The notes under the pieces were generated by a model. The model was not told where the DNA came from. It was given only the letters and a program-made list of their open reading frames with translations, and did no database searches. Shown one piece after another: positions 10,688 through 20,341 of a DNA stretch of 64,000 bases. This DNA comes from Sphingomonas caseinilytica (GTDB taxonomy: Bacteria; Pseudomonadota; Alphaproteobacteria; Sphingomonadales; Sphingomonadaceae): NCBI RefSeq assembly GCF_023516455.1, contig NZ_JAMGBA010000001.1, forward strand, positions 558,001 through 622,000, in the 5' to 3' direction. Made by a program: the position numbers and the translations under genes. Every line of letters starts with the position of its first letter. Position 1 is the first letter of the stretch.

Positions 10688-12295
10688 TCAGGCAGCGGCG
10701 CTGATTTTCGGCCCCGATTGTCGCACGCCCTCATCCACATGATCCGCGAACTCGGCGAAGTTCTCGATGAACAGGTCAACGAGCTTGGCCGCGGTGCGGT
10801 CATAGTCAGCCTTGTCGGCCCACGTCGAACGCGGGTCGAGGATCGAATTGTCGACGCCGGGTACCGCGACCGGCACGTCGAACCCGAAGTTCGGATCCTT
10901 GCGGAACTCGACATTCTTCAGGCTTCCGTCGAGCGCCGCGTTGAGGAGCGCACGGGTCTCCTTGATCGGCATGCGCTTGCCGGTGCCATACTTGCCGCCG
11001 GTCCAACCGGTATTGACCAGCCAGCAGTCGACATGGCCCTCAGCAATCCGCTTCTTCAGCAGGTTGCCGTAGACCGACGGGTGACGCGGCATGAAGGGCG
11101 CCCCGAAGCAGGTCGAGAAGGTCGCTTCCGGCTCGGTCACGCCGATTTCGGTGCCGGCCACCTTGGCGGTATAGCCCGACAGGAAGTGGTACATCGCCTG
11201 GTCCGGAGTCAGCTTCGCGATCGGAGGCAGCACGCCGAACGCGTCGGCGGTCAGCATCACGATGTTCTTCGGCACCGGGCCCATGTTCTTCTCGGAAGAA
11301 TTGGGGATGTACTCGATTGGATAGGCACCGCGGCTGTTCTCGGCGAGGCTGTTGTCGTCGAGGTCGAGGGTGCGGGCCACCGGATCCATGACGACATTCT
11401 CAAGCACCGTTCCGAAGCGCTTGGTCGTGGCATAGATTTCCGGCTCGCTCTCGGCCGAAAGGCGGATCATCTTGGCGTAGCAGCCGCCTTCGAAGTTGAA
11501 GACCGCCGTATCCGACCAGCCATGCTCGTCGTCGCCGATCAGCGTCCGGTTCGGGTCGGCCGACAAGGTCGTCTTGCCGGTGCCCGACAGGCCGAAGAAG
11601 ATCGCCGTGTCGCCGTCCTTGCCGATGTTGGCGGAGCAGTGCATCGGCATGGTGCCTTCGGCCGGCAGCAGATAGTTGAGAAGGCCGAACACGGACTTCT
11701 TCATCTCGCCGCCATATTCGGTACCGCCAATCAGGATCAGCTTCTCGCTCAAATTGACGGCGATCACCGTCTCGCTGCGGCAGCCGTGGCGCGACGGTTC
11801 CGCGCGGAAGCTCGGCAGGTCGATGATCGTGAACTCCGGAACGAAGCTGGCGAGTTCAGCCGTCTCCGGGCGAACGAGCATCGTGCGGATGAACAGGTTG
11901 TGCCAGGCATATTCGTTGATCACGCGCACATTGACGCGATGCTCGGGCTGCGAACCGCCAAACAGGTCGGCGACGAACAGCGTCTCGCGAGTCTTCAGGT
12001 GCGCGAGGAAATCGGCCTTGAGCGCCGCGAATGCCGCGGGGTCCATCGGCTTGTTCGACTTGCCCCACCACACGGTATTTTCCGTCTCGGAATCGCGGAC
12101 GGTGAACTTGTCGTTGGCCGAGCGGCCGGTGTGCTTGCCGGTCTTGACGACGATCGGGCCATCCTTGGCCAACTCACCCTCGCCACGCGAAACGGCCTGC
12201 TCGACCAGTGGTGCGGTCGTCAGGTTCCAATGGACGGTCGCCGAGGTTTCGATGCCCTGGGCTTCCAGTCGGTGCGCGGGGGTGCGCTCGCTCAC
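10688..12295 (-). CDS. pckA: Phosphoenolpyruvate carboxykinase (ATP)
   Basis: Decarboxylates and phosphorylates oxaloacetate to PEP, the entry of gluconeogenesis. The 535-residue protein shows the ATP-type signatures: the substrate loop RAYPIEY, the metal-site strand [12 protein letters not shown], the kinase-1a P-loop [15 protein letters not shown] and the kinase-2 LIGDDEHGW. The start is a GTG at 12295 with agggaga about eight bases upstream. It is divergent from the chvI-chvG-PTS cluster, the classical alphaproteobacterial arrangement; ChvI is known in relatives to influence pckA, and the 170-base space between them would hold the control sites. Confidence 0.97.
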   Translation of the reverse strand: MSERTPAHRLEAQGIETSATVHWNLTTAPLVEQAVSRGEGELAKDGPIVVKTGKHTGRSANDKFTVRDSETENTVWWGKSNKPMDPAAFAALKADFLAHLKTRETLFVADLFGGSQPEHRVNVRVINEYAWHNLFIRTMLVRPETAELASFVPEFTIIDLPSFRAEPSRHGCRSETVIAVNLSEKLILIGGTEYGGEMKKSVFGLLNYLLPAEGTMPMHCSANIGKDGDTAIFFGLSGTGKTTLSADPNRTLIGDDEHGWSDTAVFNFEGGCYAKMIRLSAESEPEIYATTKRFGTVLENVVMDPVARTLDLDDNSLAENSRGAYPIEYIPNSSEKNMGPVPKNIVMLTADAFGVLPPIAKLTPDQAMYHFLSGYTAKVAGTEIGVTEPEATFSTCFGAPFMPRHPSVYGNLLKKRIAEGHVDCWLVNTGWTGGKYGTGKRMPIKETRALLNAALDGSLKNVEFRKDPNFGFDVPVAVPGVDNSILDPRSTWADKADYDRTAAKLVDLFIENFAEFADHVDEGVRQSGPKISAAA

Positions 12296-12465
12296 GTCAA
12301 GATTCTCCCTTAAATATCAAAGGCGACGCCACTTTTGGAACGCCGCCGCATGTGCCTGCGGGGCGGCCTATACAGAGCGTGCGCTCATCGGTCAAAGCGG
12401 CTCGCCTCACCCTTGTTTCGGCGAGACGCGCTGGCTATCCCTCCCCAAGTGCTTAAGGAGCCGGA

Positions 12466-13194
12466 ATGAGCCATGTAATCGCGCTCGTCGATGACGACCG
12501 CAACATCCTGACATCGGTATCGATTGCCCTGCAGGCAGAAGGCTTCCTGACTCGTGTCTACACCGATGGTCAGGCAGCGCTGAAAGCCTTCGCGGACAAT
12601 CCGCCGGATCTCGGCGTCTTCGACATCAAGATGCCGCAGATGGACGGGATGGAACTGCTCCGGAGAGTTCGGGAGCTGGGCGGCCAGATCGGGGGCATGC
12701 CGGTCATCTTCCTGACGTCCAAGGACGACGAGCTCGATGAGGCGCTTGGCCTCGCCATGGGCGCCGACGATTATATCTCCAAGCCCTTCTCCCAACGGCT
12801 CCTCATTGCCCGCATCCGCGCCATCCTCCGCCGCCAGGACCTGGCGAAGGGCGTCAATTCAAACGGCTCGCAATCCGTCGCGGAAGAGCTGCCCCTGATC
12901 GAGCGCGGGCGCCTGGTCATGGACCCGGCTCGCCATAAGGTTTTATGGGATGGCCGGGATGTTACGCTGACCGTCACCGAATTCCTGATCCTCGAGGCGC
13001 TTGCCCAACGCCCGGGAGTGGTCAAATCACGAAACCAGCTGCTCGATGTGGCCTATCAGGATGATGTCTATGTCGACGACCGTACCATCGACAGCCACAT
13101 CAAGCGCATCCGCCGGAAGTTCCGCGGGGCCGACCCGGCCTTTGACGCAATCGAGACCCTCTATGGCGTCGGATATAAATTCGGCGAAGAATGA
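12466..13194 (+). CDS. chvI: ChvI-type OmpR/PhoB-family response regulator
   Basis: DNA-binding output of the ChvG-ChvI system. Residues 1-120 are a receiver domain with DDD at 9-11, the phosphoryl-accepting Asp53 in [11 protein letters not shown], the switch LTSKDDE and the conserved SKPF lysine; residues 140-242 are a winged helix ([22 protein letters not shown]). The length of 242 is typical. A good ribosome site (aaggagccgga) precedes the ATG. The 3' end overlaps the start of chvG by 32 bases. In rhizobia the system governs the acid/envelope response and carbon metabolism; the regulon here is inferred. Confidence 0.94.
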   Translation: MSHVIALVDDDRNILTSVSIALQAEGFLTRVYTDGQAALKAFADNPPDLGVFDIKMPQMDGMELLRRVRELGGQIGGMPVIFLTSKDDELDEALGLAMGADDYISKPFSQRLLIARIRAILRRQDLAKGVNSNGSQSVAEELPLIERGRLVMDPARHKVLWDGRDVTLTVTEFLILEALAQRPGVVKSRNQLLDVAYQDDVYVDDRTIDSHIKRIRRKFRGADPAFDAIETLYGVGYKFGEE

Positions 13195-14737
13195 GGAAGC
13201 CGACCTCACCCTGACATGGTCGGGGCGATGGACGCTTGCTCACCGCATCCTAGCGGTGAACGTGCTGACGCTCGTCCTCGTCCTGCTCGCCATCTTCTAC
13301 CTCGACAGCTATCGAAACCGCCTCGAGAAAGAGCGGGTCCAGAAGGTCGCGTCCGAGGCAACCATGGCGGCTACCGCGCTGGAAGCCATCCCGCCGGCGG
13401 CTCAAGAACGACTACTGGCGAACCTGTCGAAAGAGAATGAGAGTCGGATCCGGCTTTACGGGGCGGATGGCCAACTCATCATGGATAGCTGGCGGCAGAC
13501 TGGTCCGACCTATCGCCTCCGCGACCCGGCCACCCAAAGGTGGAACAAGGATGTCGCAAGGGCACTGGACCGAGGGTTCAATGCTCTCGTCGGAGAGGAA
13601 CCGGACGAGGATTTCGTCGAGCCCGCTACCGACAAGGCAGATGCCTGGTCGGAGGTCATCGCCTCTCGGAAATCCGGGATAACGGAAACGGAAATTCGTC
13701 TGGCACCGGAACAGACTCCAGTCTTCTCCGCTGCTGCCCCGGTAACGGGCGGCGCCACGCTGCTGGTAACCGACAACGACCGAGCTTTCACGCGGACCGT
13801 CCGCAAGCAGCGCAGGTCGCTCCTGATTGCGCTTGCGGTCGTTGCTGCACTTTCCGTGCTGCTTTCACTCTTCCTCGCCCGGACGATCGTTAGACCGCTG
13901 CGCCGGATCGCGCTGGCCGCCCACCGGGTCCGCCTGGGACGAGCGCGCGAAGTCAATGTTCCCCGCCTGCCCTCGCGAACCGACGAGATCGGACTGCTGG
14001 CCCGATCCATCAGCGACATGAGTCAGTCGCTGCGGCAAAGGATCGACAATATCGAAGCCTTCGCGGCCGACGTGACCCACGAACTGAAGAACCCGCTCGC
14101 TTCGCTGCGGTCGGCCGTCGACGGACTGGAGCGCATTGAAGACCCGGCACTTCGCAAGCAGCTGATCGATGTCATTCGCCAGGACATCGTTCGCCTCGAC
14201 CGGCTGATCAGCGACGTCAGCGAGGCTGCGAGGACCGATGCGGAGCTGGCCCGGGCGCGCTTTGAGTTGGTCGACCTTGGCGCCTTGATCGGCCAGCTGG
14301 TCTCGTCCTGGAAAGAGCGGCGCGAAACCGGAAACGTGCGCATTGCCTTTGCGCGACCGCGACGTGCCAGCGCGATCGTCATGGGAGAACCAGGGCGGCT
14401 GGCAAGGGCGATCGACAATATCATCGACAACGCGATCAGCTTTTCGCCGCCGGGCGGGTTGGTCGAAGTCGCTGCCACCCATGTCGATGACGAGATCCGC
14501 ATTCGCATCGACGATGAAGGACCTGGCGTGCCGCCGGAGCTTCGTGAGGCGATCTTTAACCGGTTCCATTCAGTAAGGCCGGAAACCGAGAGTTTCGGAC
14601 GGCATTCGGGACTCGGGCTGGCGATCGCACGGGCGATCGTCGAGGGACATGATGGGGAGATCGATGTGACCGACCGTGACGATGCGCCGTCCGGAGCGCG
14701 CTTCACCATCATCCTGAAGGCTGCCGACCGGGCATGA
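13163..14737 (+). CDS. chvG: ChvG-type membrane sensor histidine kinase
   Basis: Partner of the upstream regulator. Order of parts in the 524-residue chain: N-terminal TM ([18 protein letters not shown]), periplasmic sensor of about 170 residues, second TM ([20 protein letters not shown]), HAMP, HisKA with phosphoacceptor His306 in [15 protein letters not shown], then the ATP domain with [22 protein letters not shown] and [10 protein letters not shown]. The ATG at 13163 lies inside the end of chvI; an earlier in-frame start at 13001 would only add residues out of frame with chvI coding. The stop overlaps the start of the HPr kinase gene by four bases. Confidence 0.93.
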   Translation: MASDINSAKNEEADLTLTWSGRWTLAHRILAVNVLTLVLVLLAIFYLDSYRNRLEKERVQKVASEATMAATALEAIPPAAQERLLANLSKENESRIRLYGADGQLIMDSWRQTGPTYRLRDPATQRWNKDVARALDRGFNALVGEEPDEDFVEPATDKADAWSEVIASRKSGITETEIRLAPEQTPVFSAAAPVTGGATLLVTDNDRAFTRTVRKQRRSLLIALAVVAALSVLLSLFLARTIVRPLRRIALAAHRVRLGRAREVNVPRLPSRTDEIGLLARSISDMSQSLRQRIDNIEAFAADVTHELKNPLASLRSAVDGLERIEDPALRKQLIDVIRQDIVRLDRLISDVSEAARTDAELARARFELVDLGALIGQLVSSWKERRETGNVRIAFARPRRASAIVMGEPGRLARAIDNIIDNAISFSPPGGLVEVAATHVDDEIRIRIDDEGPGVPPELREAIFNRFHSVRPETESFGRHSGLGLAIARAIVEGHDGEIDVTDRDDAPSGARFTIILKAADRA

Positions 14738-15174
14738 ACGGAGATCGCCTGAGTTCCGAGAACCTGCACGCTTCCTGTGTCTCGTACCAGGGCCGCGCCG
14801 TGTTGATCGCCGGGCCGTCGGGTTCCGGAAAGTCCGATCTCGCTCTGCGCCTGATCGACCGCGGCTTCACTCTGGTGAGCGACGATCGGACCATCCTGCG
14901 CAAGGATGGCGACAGGCTGATCGCTTCTGCCCCTGCAACCATCAAGGGAAAGCTGGAGATTCGCGGGATTGGAATCGTCGACATGGACTCGGTCAACGAG
15001 GTTCCAGTGGCTCTGGTGGTCGAACTGACCGGCGACATGCAGCGCATGCCGGATGATAGCCGGGAGCGGCTGATCCTCGGTGCTGGCATTCCGCTGGTCA
15101 ACGTCGATGCAATGACCGCATCGGCACCGGCCAAGGTGGTCGTCGCTCTCGACCGCCTCGGGCTGAAGTCCTGA
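14734..15174 (+). CDS. hprK: HPr kinase/phosphorylase, short alphaproteobacterial form
   Basis: The 146-residue protein corresponds to the catalytic domain only; the N-terminal domain of Gram-positive HprK is absent, as usual in alphaproteobacteria. The Walker A GPSGSGKS is at residues 27-34, followed by LVSDDRTIL and the family region around EIRGIGIVDM. It should phosphorylate a serine of the HPr-like protein encoded four genes downstream (Ser48 in TSIMGLM), tying PTS phosphorylation state to metabolism. The ATGA overlap with chvG indicates translational coupling. Confidence 0.94.
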   Translation: MNGDRLSSENLHASCVSYQGRAVLIAGPSGSGKSDLALRLIDRGFTLVSDDRTILRKDGDRLIASAPATIKGKLEIRGIGIVDMDSVNEVPVALVVELTGDMQRMPDDSRERLILGAGIPLVNVDAMTASAPAKVVVALDRLGLKS

Positions 15175-15175
15175 T

Positions 15176-16141
15176 ATGGCGGCACGTCCCGGCACCTTTC
15201 CGCGCCTGCTGCTCGTCACCGGAATGTCCGGTGCCGGCAAATCGACCGTCCTCCATGCGTTGGAGGATATGGGCTGGGACTGCGTCGACAATCTGCCGAC
15301 CAGCCTGCTGGAGGCGTTTGTCCATGGTGAACGCGGGGCGCGGCGCAAGATCCCGGTTGCGGTCGGCATGGACGTGCGCAGCCGCGGGTTCGATCCCCAG
15401 ACTCTTCCCAGCCTCATTCAGTCGATTGAGGGCGTTACGCCGGAAATCCTCTACCTCGACTGTGCCGGTTCGGAACTGATCCGGCGATATGACGAGACTC
15501 GGCGCCGCCATCCCCTCGCTCCAGACCGACCTGCGGAAGATGGAGTTGCGAAGGAACGCGCCTCTACTGCCGCCCTCCGCGACCTCGCCGATACGCTGAT
15601 CGACACGACCGATCTCACGCCTGCCGAGCTGCGTGAGGAGCTGAGGAGCCGCTATGGCGGGGACATCGACCAGCCGGTTCTAACGATCGTCTCTTTCGGC
15701 TTTGCGCGGGGCATCTCGCGGACCGCCGACCTCGTGTTCGACATGCGCTTTGCCGACAATCCGCATTGGGTCCCTGAACTTCAGCCGATGACCGGGGAGG
15801 ATCGGGCGGTTCAGGACTATTGCTCGAGCGATGTCGCCTGGACGCCGGCGATGGCCCAAATCGAATCGCTGTTAATCACCCTAATTCCCCGCTATTGGGC
15901 CGCCGGCAAAAGCTATCTGACGGTGGCATTCGGCTGTACGGGAGGGCGTCACCGGTCGGTGGCGGCAGCAGTCGAAATGGCGAACCGGTTGCGCGAAGCG
16001 GGATTTTCACCGAATGTCCGCCACCGTGACCTCGCCAAACCGCAGAGCGATGCAGTTGAGGACACACCCGCGGAAAAGCCATCGGGCACTGGGCCATCGA
16101 TGAAATCAGGGGCGCGGGACGGTAATGATGCGGGTGAGTGA
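15176..16141 (+). CDS. rapZ: RapZ/YvcJ-family nucleotide-binding protein
   Basis: A 321-residue P-loop protein (VTGMSGAGKSTVLHALEDMGWDCVDNLP) with the conserved C-terminal domain containing FGCTGGRHRSVA, a putative nucleotide-sugar/RNA-binding site in RapZ. In enterobacteria RapZ delivers the sRNA GlmZ to RNase E; in alphaproteobacteria the gene sits in this PTS-Ntr cluster and its partner is not known. A polar C-terminal tail of roughly 30 residues extends past the usual end. It begins one base after hprK and its stop abuts the next ATG. Confidence 0.95.
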   Translation: MAARPGTFPRLLLVTGMSGAGKSTVLHALEDMGWDCVDNLPTSLLEAFVHGERGARRKIPVAVGMDVRSRGFDPQTLPSLIQSIEGVTPEILYLDCAGSELIRRYDETRRRHPLAPDRPAEDGVAKERASTAALRDLADTLIDTTDLTPAELREELRSRYGGDIDQPVLTIVSFGFARGISRTADLVFDMRFADNPHWVPELQPMTGEDRAVQDYCSSDVAWTPAMAQIESLLITLIPRYWAAGKSYLTVAFGCTGGRHRSVAAAVEMANRLREAGFSPNVRHRDLAKPQSDAVEDTPAEKPSGTGPSMKSGARDGNDAGE

Positions 16142-16549
16142 ATGATTGGACTAGTGTTGGTGACTCACGGCCGGTTGGCGGCCGAGTTCATCACAGCCAT
16201 GGAGCATGTTGTCGGTCCCCAGCAGGCGATCGAGGGCATTTGCATTGACGCCGACGACGACATGGAAATGCGTCGCAAGGAGATCGCGGACGCCATCCAG
16301 CGCTGCGACCAGGGCGATGGCGTCATCATCCTGACGGACCTGTTCGGCGGCACACCGTCGAACCTCGCCATCAGCCTGATGAAGAGCGAGAATGTCGAGG
16401 TGATCGCCGGCGTTAACCTGCCGATGCTGATCCGCCTTGAGGGTGCCCGCAAGGCGATGACGGTTCGCGCCGCGGTTGCCGCCGCTCGCGAAGCCGGCCG
16501 CAAATATATTTCGGTCGCGTCCGAAATCCTGGGCGAGGCCGCTGCTTGA
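16142..16549 (+). CDS. PTS EIIA component, mannose (EIIA-Man) family
   Basis: A 135-residue stand-alone EIIA with the phosphorylatable His9 in LVLVTHGRLAAEF and the family segments GDGVIILTDLFGGTPSNLA and GVNLPMLIR. No EIIB/EIIC transporter genes accompany it, so it acts as the terminal phosphoryl acceptor of a regulatory PTS rather than in sugar uptake. It starts directly at the end of rapZ and its stop overlaps the TTG start of the HPr gene, a tightly coupled block. Confidence 0.95.
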   Translation: MIGLVLVTHGRLAAEFITAMEHVVGPQQAIEGICIDADDDMEMRRKEIADAIQRCDQGDGVIILTDLFGGTPSNLAISLMKSENVEVIAGVNLPMLIRLEGARKAMTVRAAVAAAREAGRKYISVASEILGEAAA

Positions 16550-16818
16550 ACGCCCTTTCGCGAACCATCGAAATTACCAACAAGCGCGGGCTGCATGCCC
16601 GGGCGAGCGCCAAGTTCGTCAACGTCGCCTCCGGCCTCACGGCCCGGATCGAAGTCGAAAAGGACGGCAATCGCGTCGTCGGCACGTCGATCATGGGCCT
16701 GATGATGCTGGGCGCGGCGATGGGCGATTCGATCACCATCCATTGCGAGGGCGACGGCTGCGACGATGCGATGGCCGAGCTTGCGGCGCTCGTTGAGGGA
16801 CGCTTCGGGGAAGAATAG
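16546..16818 (+). CDS. HPr-like phosphocarrier protein (NPr)
   Basis: A 90-residue HPr-fold protein. His17 in NKRGLHARASAKFV accepts phosphate from Enzyme I, and Ser48 in VGTSIMGLMMLGA is the site expected to be modified by the HprK encoded upstream. The start is TTG at 16546, overlapping the EIIA stop (TTGA), consistent with coupling; no ATG is available before the conserved RTIEITNKRG. Enzyme I is not in the window. A family C palindrome follows immediately. Confidence 0.95.
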   Translation: MNALSRTIEITNKRGLHARASAKFVNVASGLTARIEVEKDGNRVVGTSIMGLMMLGAAMGDSITIHCEGDGCDDAMAELAALVEGRFGEE

Positions 16819-16824
16819 TTAGCC

Positions 16825-16892
16825 GTCGCCCCAGCGAAGGCTGGGGCCCATGTAATTCAATGGCATGGATGCCAGCCTTCGCTGGCATGACG
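16825..16892. repeat. Palindromic repeat family C, copy 1
   Basis: Left unit gtcgccccagcgaaggctgg (16825-16844, then gg) and right unit atgccagccttcgctggcat (16869-16888, then gac) are inverted to each other around ccagcgaaggctgg; each unit is itself palindromic. Its translation products (CAGCGAAGGCTGG gives PAFAG/PSLRW-type peptides) create spurious ORFs. It separates the HPr gene from the SpoU methyltransferase and ends about 12 bases before the latter's ATG. A second copy is at 35864-35929. Confidence 0.88.
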
Positions 16893-16904
16893 AAAAGGGG
16901 AAAC

Positions 16905-17705
16905 ATGCCTCGCCAGATCACATCCTATTCCAATGAGACGGTGAAGCGGCTTCGGGCGCTGCGCGACAAGAAGGCGCGCCGCGCCGAAGGGCTGTTCCTT
17001 GCCGAGGGCCTTCGCATCCTCGCCGAGGCGCGGGACAGCGGAAGCCTGCCGGAGATCATCGCCTATTCCCCGTCGGGCGGAATCCATCCGCTGGCGGCGG
17101 ACATCATCGCTGCGGCGGAAGCGAAGGGCGCGGACATCATCGAGACGACGCCCGACATCCTTTCGAAGATGTCGGGGAAGGATAATCCGCAGGCGATCCT
17201 CGGCGCCTATCGCCAGCCCGACACCTCGCTTGCCGCCATCGACCGCGACTCGTCGCCGCTGTGGATCGTTGCCCAGGCACTGCGCGATCCGGGCAACATC
17301 GGAACGATCCTTCGGACCGGTGACGCCACGGCGGCTGGCGGCCTAATCCTGATCGACGACAGTGCGGACCCCTACTCCGTCGAAGCCGTCCGTGCCTCGA
17401 TGGGCGCGATCTTCACGCAATCCGTGGCAATCGCCCGGTGGGACGAGTTCGTCACCTGGCTCCGTTCCGGATCGGGTCAGCTGGTCGGCACCAGCCTTAA
17501 TACCGACCATGACTATCTGGAGCCGACGTACGAACAGCCCTGCTTCCTGCTGATCGGCAATGAAAGCCAAGGGTTGCCCAGCGCCTATGAGGCGGAATGC
17601 GACTTGCTGGTCAAAATGCCGATGCTTGGCCGCGCCGATAGCCTCAATGCAGCAGTTGCGGCGGCCGTCATGGCCTTTCAGGTTAGAGCAAGCTGGCGGA
17701 ACTGA
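16905..17705 (+). CDS. SpoU/TrmH-family RNA 2'-O-methyltransferase
   Basis: A SPOUT methyltransferase of 266 residues. An N-terminal substrate-binding domain ([28 protein letters not shown]) precedes the knotted catalytic domain with [28 protein letters not shown] and the C-terminal [19 protein letters not shown]. This architecture matches the 23S rRNA Gm2251-type (RlmB-like) group, but tRNA substrates are possible. The ATG at 16905 was chosen because it has gggg upstream and the earlier in-frame ATG (16860) lies in the repeat. Confidence 0.9.
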   Translation: MPRQITSYSNETVKRLRALRDKKARRAEGLFLAEGLRILAEARDSGSLPEIIAYSPSGGIHPLAADIIAAAEAKGADIIETTPDILSKMSGKDNPQAILGAYRQPDTSLAAIDRDSSPLWIVAQALRDPGNIGTILRTGDATAAGGLILIDDSADPYSVEAVRASMGAIFTQSVAIARWDEFVTWLRSGSGQLVGTSLNTDHDYLEPTYEQPCFLLIGNESQGLPSAYEAECDLLVKMPMLGRADSLNAAVAAAVMAFQVRASWRN

Positions 17706-17731
17706 TAAGGAAGCGGGAGGTTTGTTCCGCT

Positions 17732-18727
17732 ATGAAAACGATCGCCACTGTACCGCTTCTCGCACTCGCCCTGACGGCGTGCGATCCATATTATGGGATG
17801 GGCAATTCGCAGCCCTATCCGCAGGGGCCGCAAGGCCAGCAGGGTTATCCGCAGCCCGGCTACCCGCCGCAACAGGGCTACCCGCCCTATCCTGACCAGG
17901 GCTATCCGCAGGGTTACCCGCCGCAGGGCTATCCCCAGGGCGGCCCGCCGATGCCGCCGGGCGGACCGGTCTATCCGGGTCCCGGCCAGCAACCCAATTA
18001 TCCGCCGCAGGGTTATCCGCCCCAAGGCTACCCGCAGCCCGGCTATCCGTCGGAGCAGGGCAATTATCGCGCGATCGGGACGGAGCCCTTCTGGGACCTG
18101 GAGATCGGCCGCGACATGGTGTTCACCGATCGCGGCAATAACGTCAGCGTCCGGCAACAGACGCCGCGGCCGATCAACGGCACTGCGGGCGAGATCTACC
18201 GGACGCAGCGGCTGGAGGTGAACATCGTCCATAGCCAGTGCAGCGACGGCATGAGCGATCGGACCTATCCGGATACGGTACAAGTCTATGTCGACGGCCG
18301 GCTGTATCGCGGCTGCGGGGCGCAAAGCTCCTTCTACAGCCAGGTGGGCGAAGGCGGCTATCCGAACCAGCCTGGAACCGGCGGGTATCCGGGACCCGGA
18401 GGTCCCACGGTCAACCTCAGCAGCACCAACTGGCGCGTCGTCTCGATCAACGGAACGAGGACTCCGGCGAGCAACTTCTACATCAACTTCATGCCCGACC
18501 GGATCGGCGCGAAGTTCGGGTGTAACTCGCTCGGCGCGGGCTACACCCAGACCGGCAATGTGCTGAAGGTCGGGGCGATCATGGCCACCCGGATGGCCTG
18601 CCCGGACATGAGCTTCGAGACCCAGGGCTCGGCGATCCTGATGCAGCCGGTGACGGTCAGCGGTTACGGCAACCAGCTGACGCTAACCAGCCGCGCCGGA
18701 ACGATTGAGCTCGTGCAGGCGCAGTAG
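17732..18727 (+). CDS. Lipoprotein with Gln-Gly-Tyr-Pro repeats, a COG3650-like and a META domain
   Basis: The 331-residue precursor starts [19 protein letters not shown]: a lipoprotein signal with Cys at residue 17. Residues about 20-110 are a low-complexity tract built of [14 protein letters not shown] units. Two folded parts follow: a module with [15 protein letters not shown] (similar to the COG3650-type envelope domain) and a C-terminal META domain ([22 protein letters not shown] ending ELVQAQ, with [10 protein letters not shown] and RMACPDM Cys). META proteins are linked to envelope stress and heat-shock-like functions; the role of the repeat tract is unknown. A 26-base gap separates it from the methyltransferase gene. 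Confidence 0.83.
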   Translation: MKTIATVPLLALALTACDPYYGMGNSQPYPQGPQGQQGYPQPGYPPQQGYPPYPDQGYPQGYPPQGYPQGGPPMPPGGPVYPGPGQQPNYPPQGYPPQGYPQPGYPSEQGNYRAIGTEPFWDLEIGRDMVFTDRGNNVSVRQQTPRPINGTAGEIYRTQRLEVNIVHSQCSDGMSDRTYPDTVQVYVDGRLYRGCGAQSSFYSQVGEGGYPNQPGTGGYPGPGGPTVNLSSTNWRVVSINGTRTPASNFYINFMPDRIGAKFGCNSLGAGYTQTGNVLKVGAIMATRMACPDMSFETQGSAILMQPVTVSGYGNQLTLTSRAGTIELVQAQ

Positions 18728-18730
18728 CTT

Positions 18731-18790
18731 CACTAAAGTCACAAAAGTCTCAAGGAGAGGCGCCTTTTCGTGCGACCTTAGTGACTTTAG
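18731..18790. repeat. Palindromic element family D, copy 2 (inverted relative to copy 1)
   Basis: Arms ctaaagtcac (18733-18742) and gtgactttag (18781-18790) are perfectly complementary. The reverse complement of this element lines up with copy 1 at 10056-10124 through 'ctaaagtcactaa', 'cacgaaa' and the string cttgagacttttg. It begins four bases after the lipoprotein stop. Confidence 0.75.
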
Positions 18791-18917
18791 CGCGCTTGGT
18801 TGATTGGTGTCGGACGAGTCAAAGAGCCAGCCGAAAAGCTCGCAAATCAATTCCTACATTGCGAGCGGAAAATTCAGGCTGCCGCTTCCTCCCTTCCCTT
18901 GCAGGGAGGGGAGACAA

Positions 18918-20261
18918 TCAGGCGGCTGCGTCGTCTTCGTTGACCGCAGACTTCGGCGACGCGAGCTTGGTCATCGGGCGGGGAGCGGCCTCGACCATCG
19001 GCGGCTCGGGTAACTCCTTGGCACTTCCGGCGCCCAGCACCTCGAACCGACGGGCCTGGCTGAACACCTGGCTTTCGAAGCTGCCGACCATCTGGTTGTA
19101 GGCGGAGTTGGCGGTCGAGAGGTTCTTGCCGACCCGCTCCATATGCTGCGCCATGGTGGCAAGCCGCGAGTGGAGTTCCTTGCCGAGGCCGGCGATTTCC
19201 TCGGCTGCCTCGTTCAACTTTTCTTGCCTCCAGACGCTGGCAACGGTGCGGGCGATGGCGACGAGATTGGTCGGCGTTGCAAGCAGTACTTTCCGCTCAA
19301 ACGCCCATTCCCACAAGGTGTGATCCTGTTCGAGCGCCGCGGACAGGAAATGCTCCCCTGGGACGAACATGACGACATAGTCGGCGGCGTCGCCAAACTG
19401 GCTCCAATAGCTCTTCGAACCGAGCTGCTGGACGTGGGTCTTCATCGAATTGAGATGCTGGGTCAGATGAACCGAGCGACGCTCGTCGTCCGCTTCCTCG
19501 GAGGCATCGAGAAATGCGTTCAGCGAACATTTGGCATCGATCACAAGCTTCCGCCCGCCGGGTAGATTGACGATCGCGTCGGGCCGCAAGCGCCCGTCGT
19601 CCGTATCGACACTAACTTCGGTAGCGAAGTCGGCATGCTCGACGAGGCCAGCCTGCTCCAGCACATTCTGCAGCGTTTTCTCGCCCCAGCGCCCGCGCGC
19701 CTTGGGCGAGGAACGGAGCGCGTTGACGAGATTACGGGTCTCATCGCGCACCTGCCCCTGCCCTGCACGGACCAGCTCCACCGCCTCGCGAAGGCCGGCA
19801 TAATGGTCGACGCGTTCCTTCTCGACCCGCTGCAGTCCTTCCTCATAGCGCTTCAACGTCGCCTCGACCGGCTGGAGCAGGGACTGGAGCTTGTTCTGGC
19901 TCGCCTTGTCCGCCTCGTTGAAACGCTCCCCGGCCTTGGCGAGGAAATCCTTGTGGGCTTTTTCGAGCAGCTGGTCGCCAATCTCGCGGAACTGGGTCAC
20001 GAGCGCGTCGCGGTTGGCGGCGAGGTCCTTCATCCGCTGGTCGAAATGCTCGGCCTCCGCACGAAGGCGGGCGAGCTCGGCGTTGAGCGGACCGATCTCG
20101 GAGCGCGCCGAGTCACGCTCCGCAACCACGCCATCGAGCTGCATCCGAAGCGACTGGGCCGTCGCCTTGCCTTCGCTTGCGCCGCGCGAGCCCATGAGCC
20201 AGCCGATGATACCGCCGACGGCCAATGCGATCAGCGCAACGACAATCAGGCCAGCGTCCAT
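18918..20261 (-). CDS. rmuC: DNA recombination protein RmuC
   Basis: A 447-residue RmuC: N-terminal TM helix (GLIVVALIALAVGGIIGWLMG), a coiled coil to about residue 170, and the nuclease-like core with RGRWGEKTLQNVLEQAGL, RPDAIVNLPGGRKLVIDAKC (the D-x-K region), YVVMFVPGEHFLSAAL and LATPTNLVAIARTVASVW. RmuC limits inversions at short repeats in E. coli. The ATG at 20261 has an excellent ribosome site (ggagggg) and starts the TM helix, so it was preferred to 20315. The C-terminal tail is poorly conserved and Pro/Ala rich. Confidence 0.94.
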   Translation of the reverse strand: MDAGLIVVALIALAVGGIIGWLMGSRGASEGKATAQSLRMQLDGVVAERDSARSEIGPLNAELARLRAEAEHFDQRMKDLAANRDALVTQFREIGDQLLEKAHKDFLAKAGERFNEADKASQNKLQSLLQPVEATLKRYEEGLQRVEKERVDHYAGLREAVELVRAGQGQVRDETRNLVNALRSSPKARGRWGEKTLQNVLEQAGLVEHADFATEVSVDTDDGRLRPDAIVNLPGGRKLVIDAKCSLNAFLDASEEADDERRSVHLTQHLNSMKTHVQQLGSKSYWSQFGDAADYVVMFVPGEHFLSAALEQDHTLWEWAFERKVLLATPTNLVAIARTVASVWRQEKLNEAAEEIAGLGKELHSRLATMAQHMERVGKNLSTANSAYNQMVGSFESQVFSQARRFEVLGAGSAKELPEPPMVEAAPRPMTKLASPKSAVNEDDAAA

Positions 20262-20341
20262 CAACCCCTCCAAATCACGCGGAACGAAATGCGAACATAT
20301 CCGCGTTAGCCGCACTGCTCAAGCGTTTGCGACGCCTTTAT

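Noticed and set aside
15380..15410. T-loop-like 'gggttcgatcccc' string
   Set aside because: It lies inside rapZ coding sequence and has no other tRNA elements.
14023..15417. 464-codon open frame opposite chvG, hprK and rapZ
   Set aside because: Three overlapping conserved genes on the + strand explain the bases.
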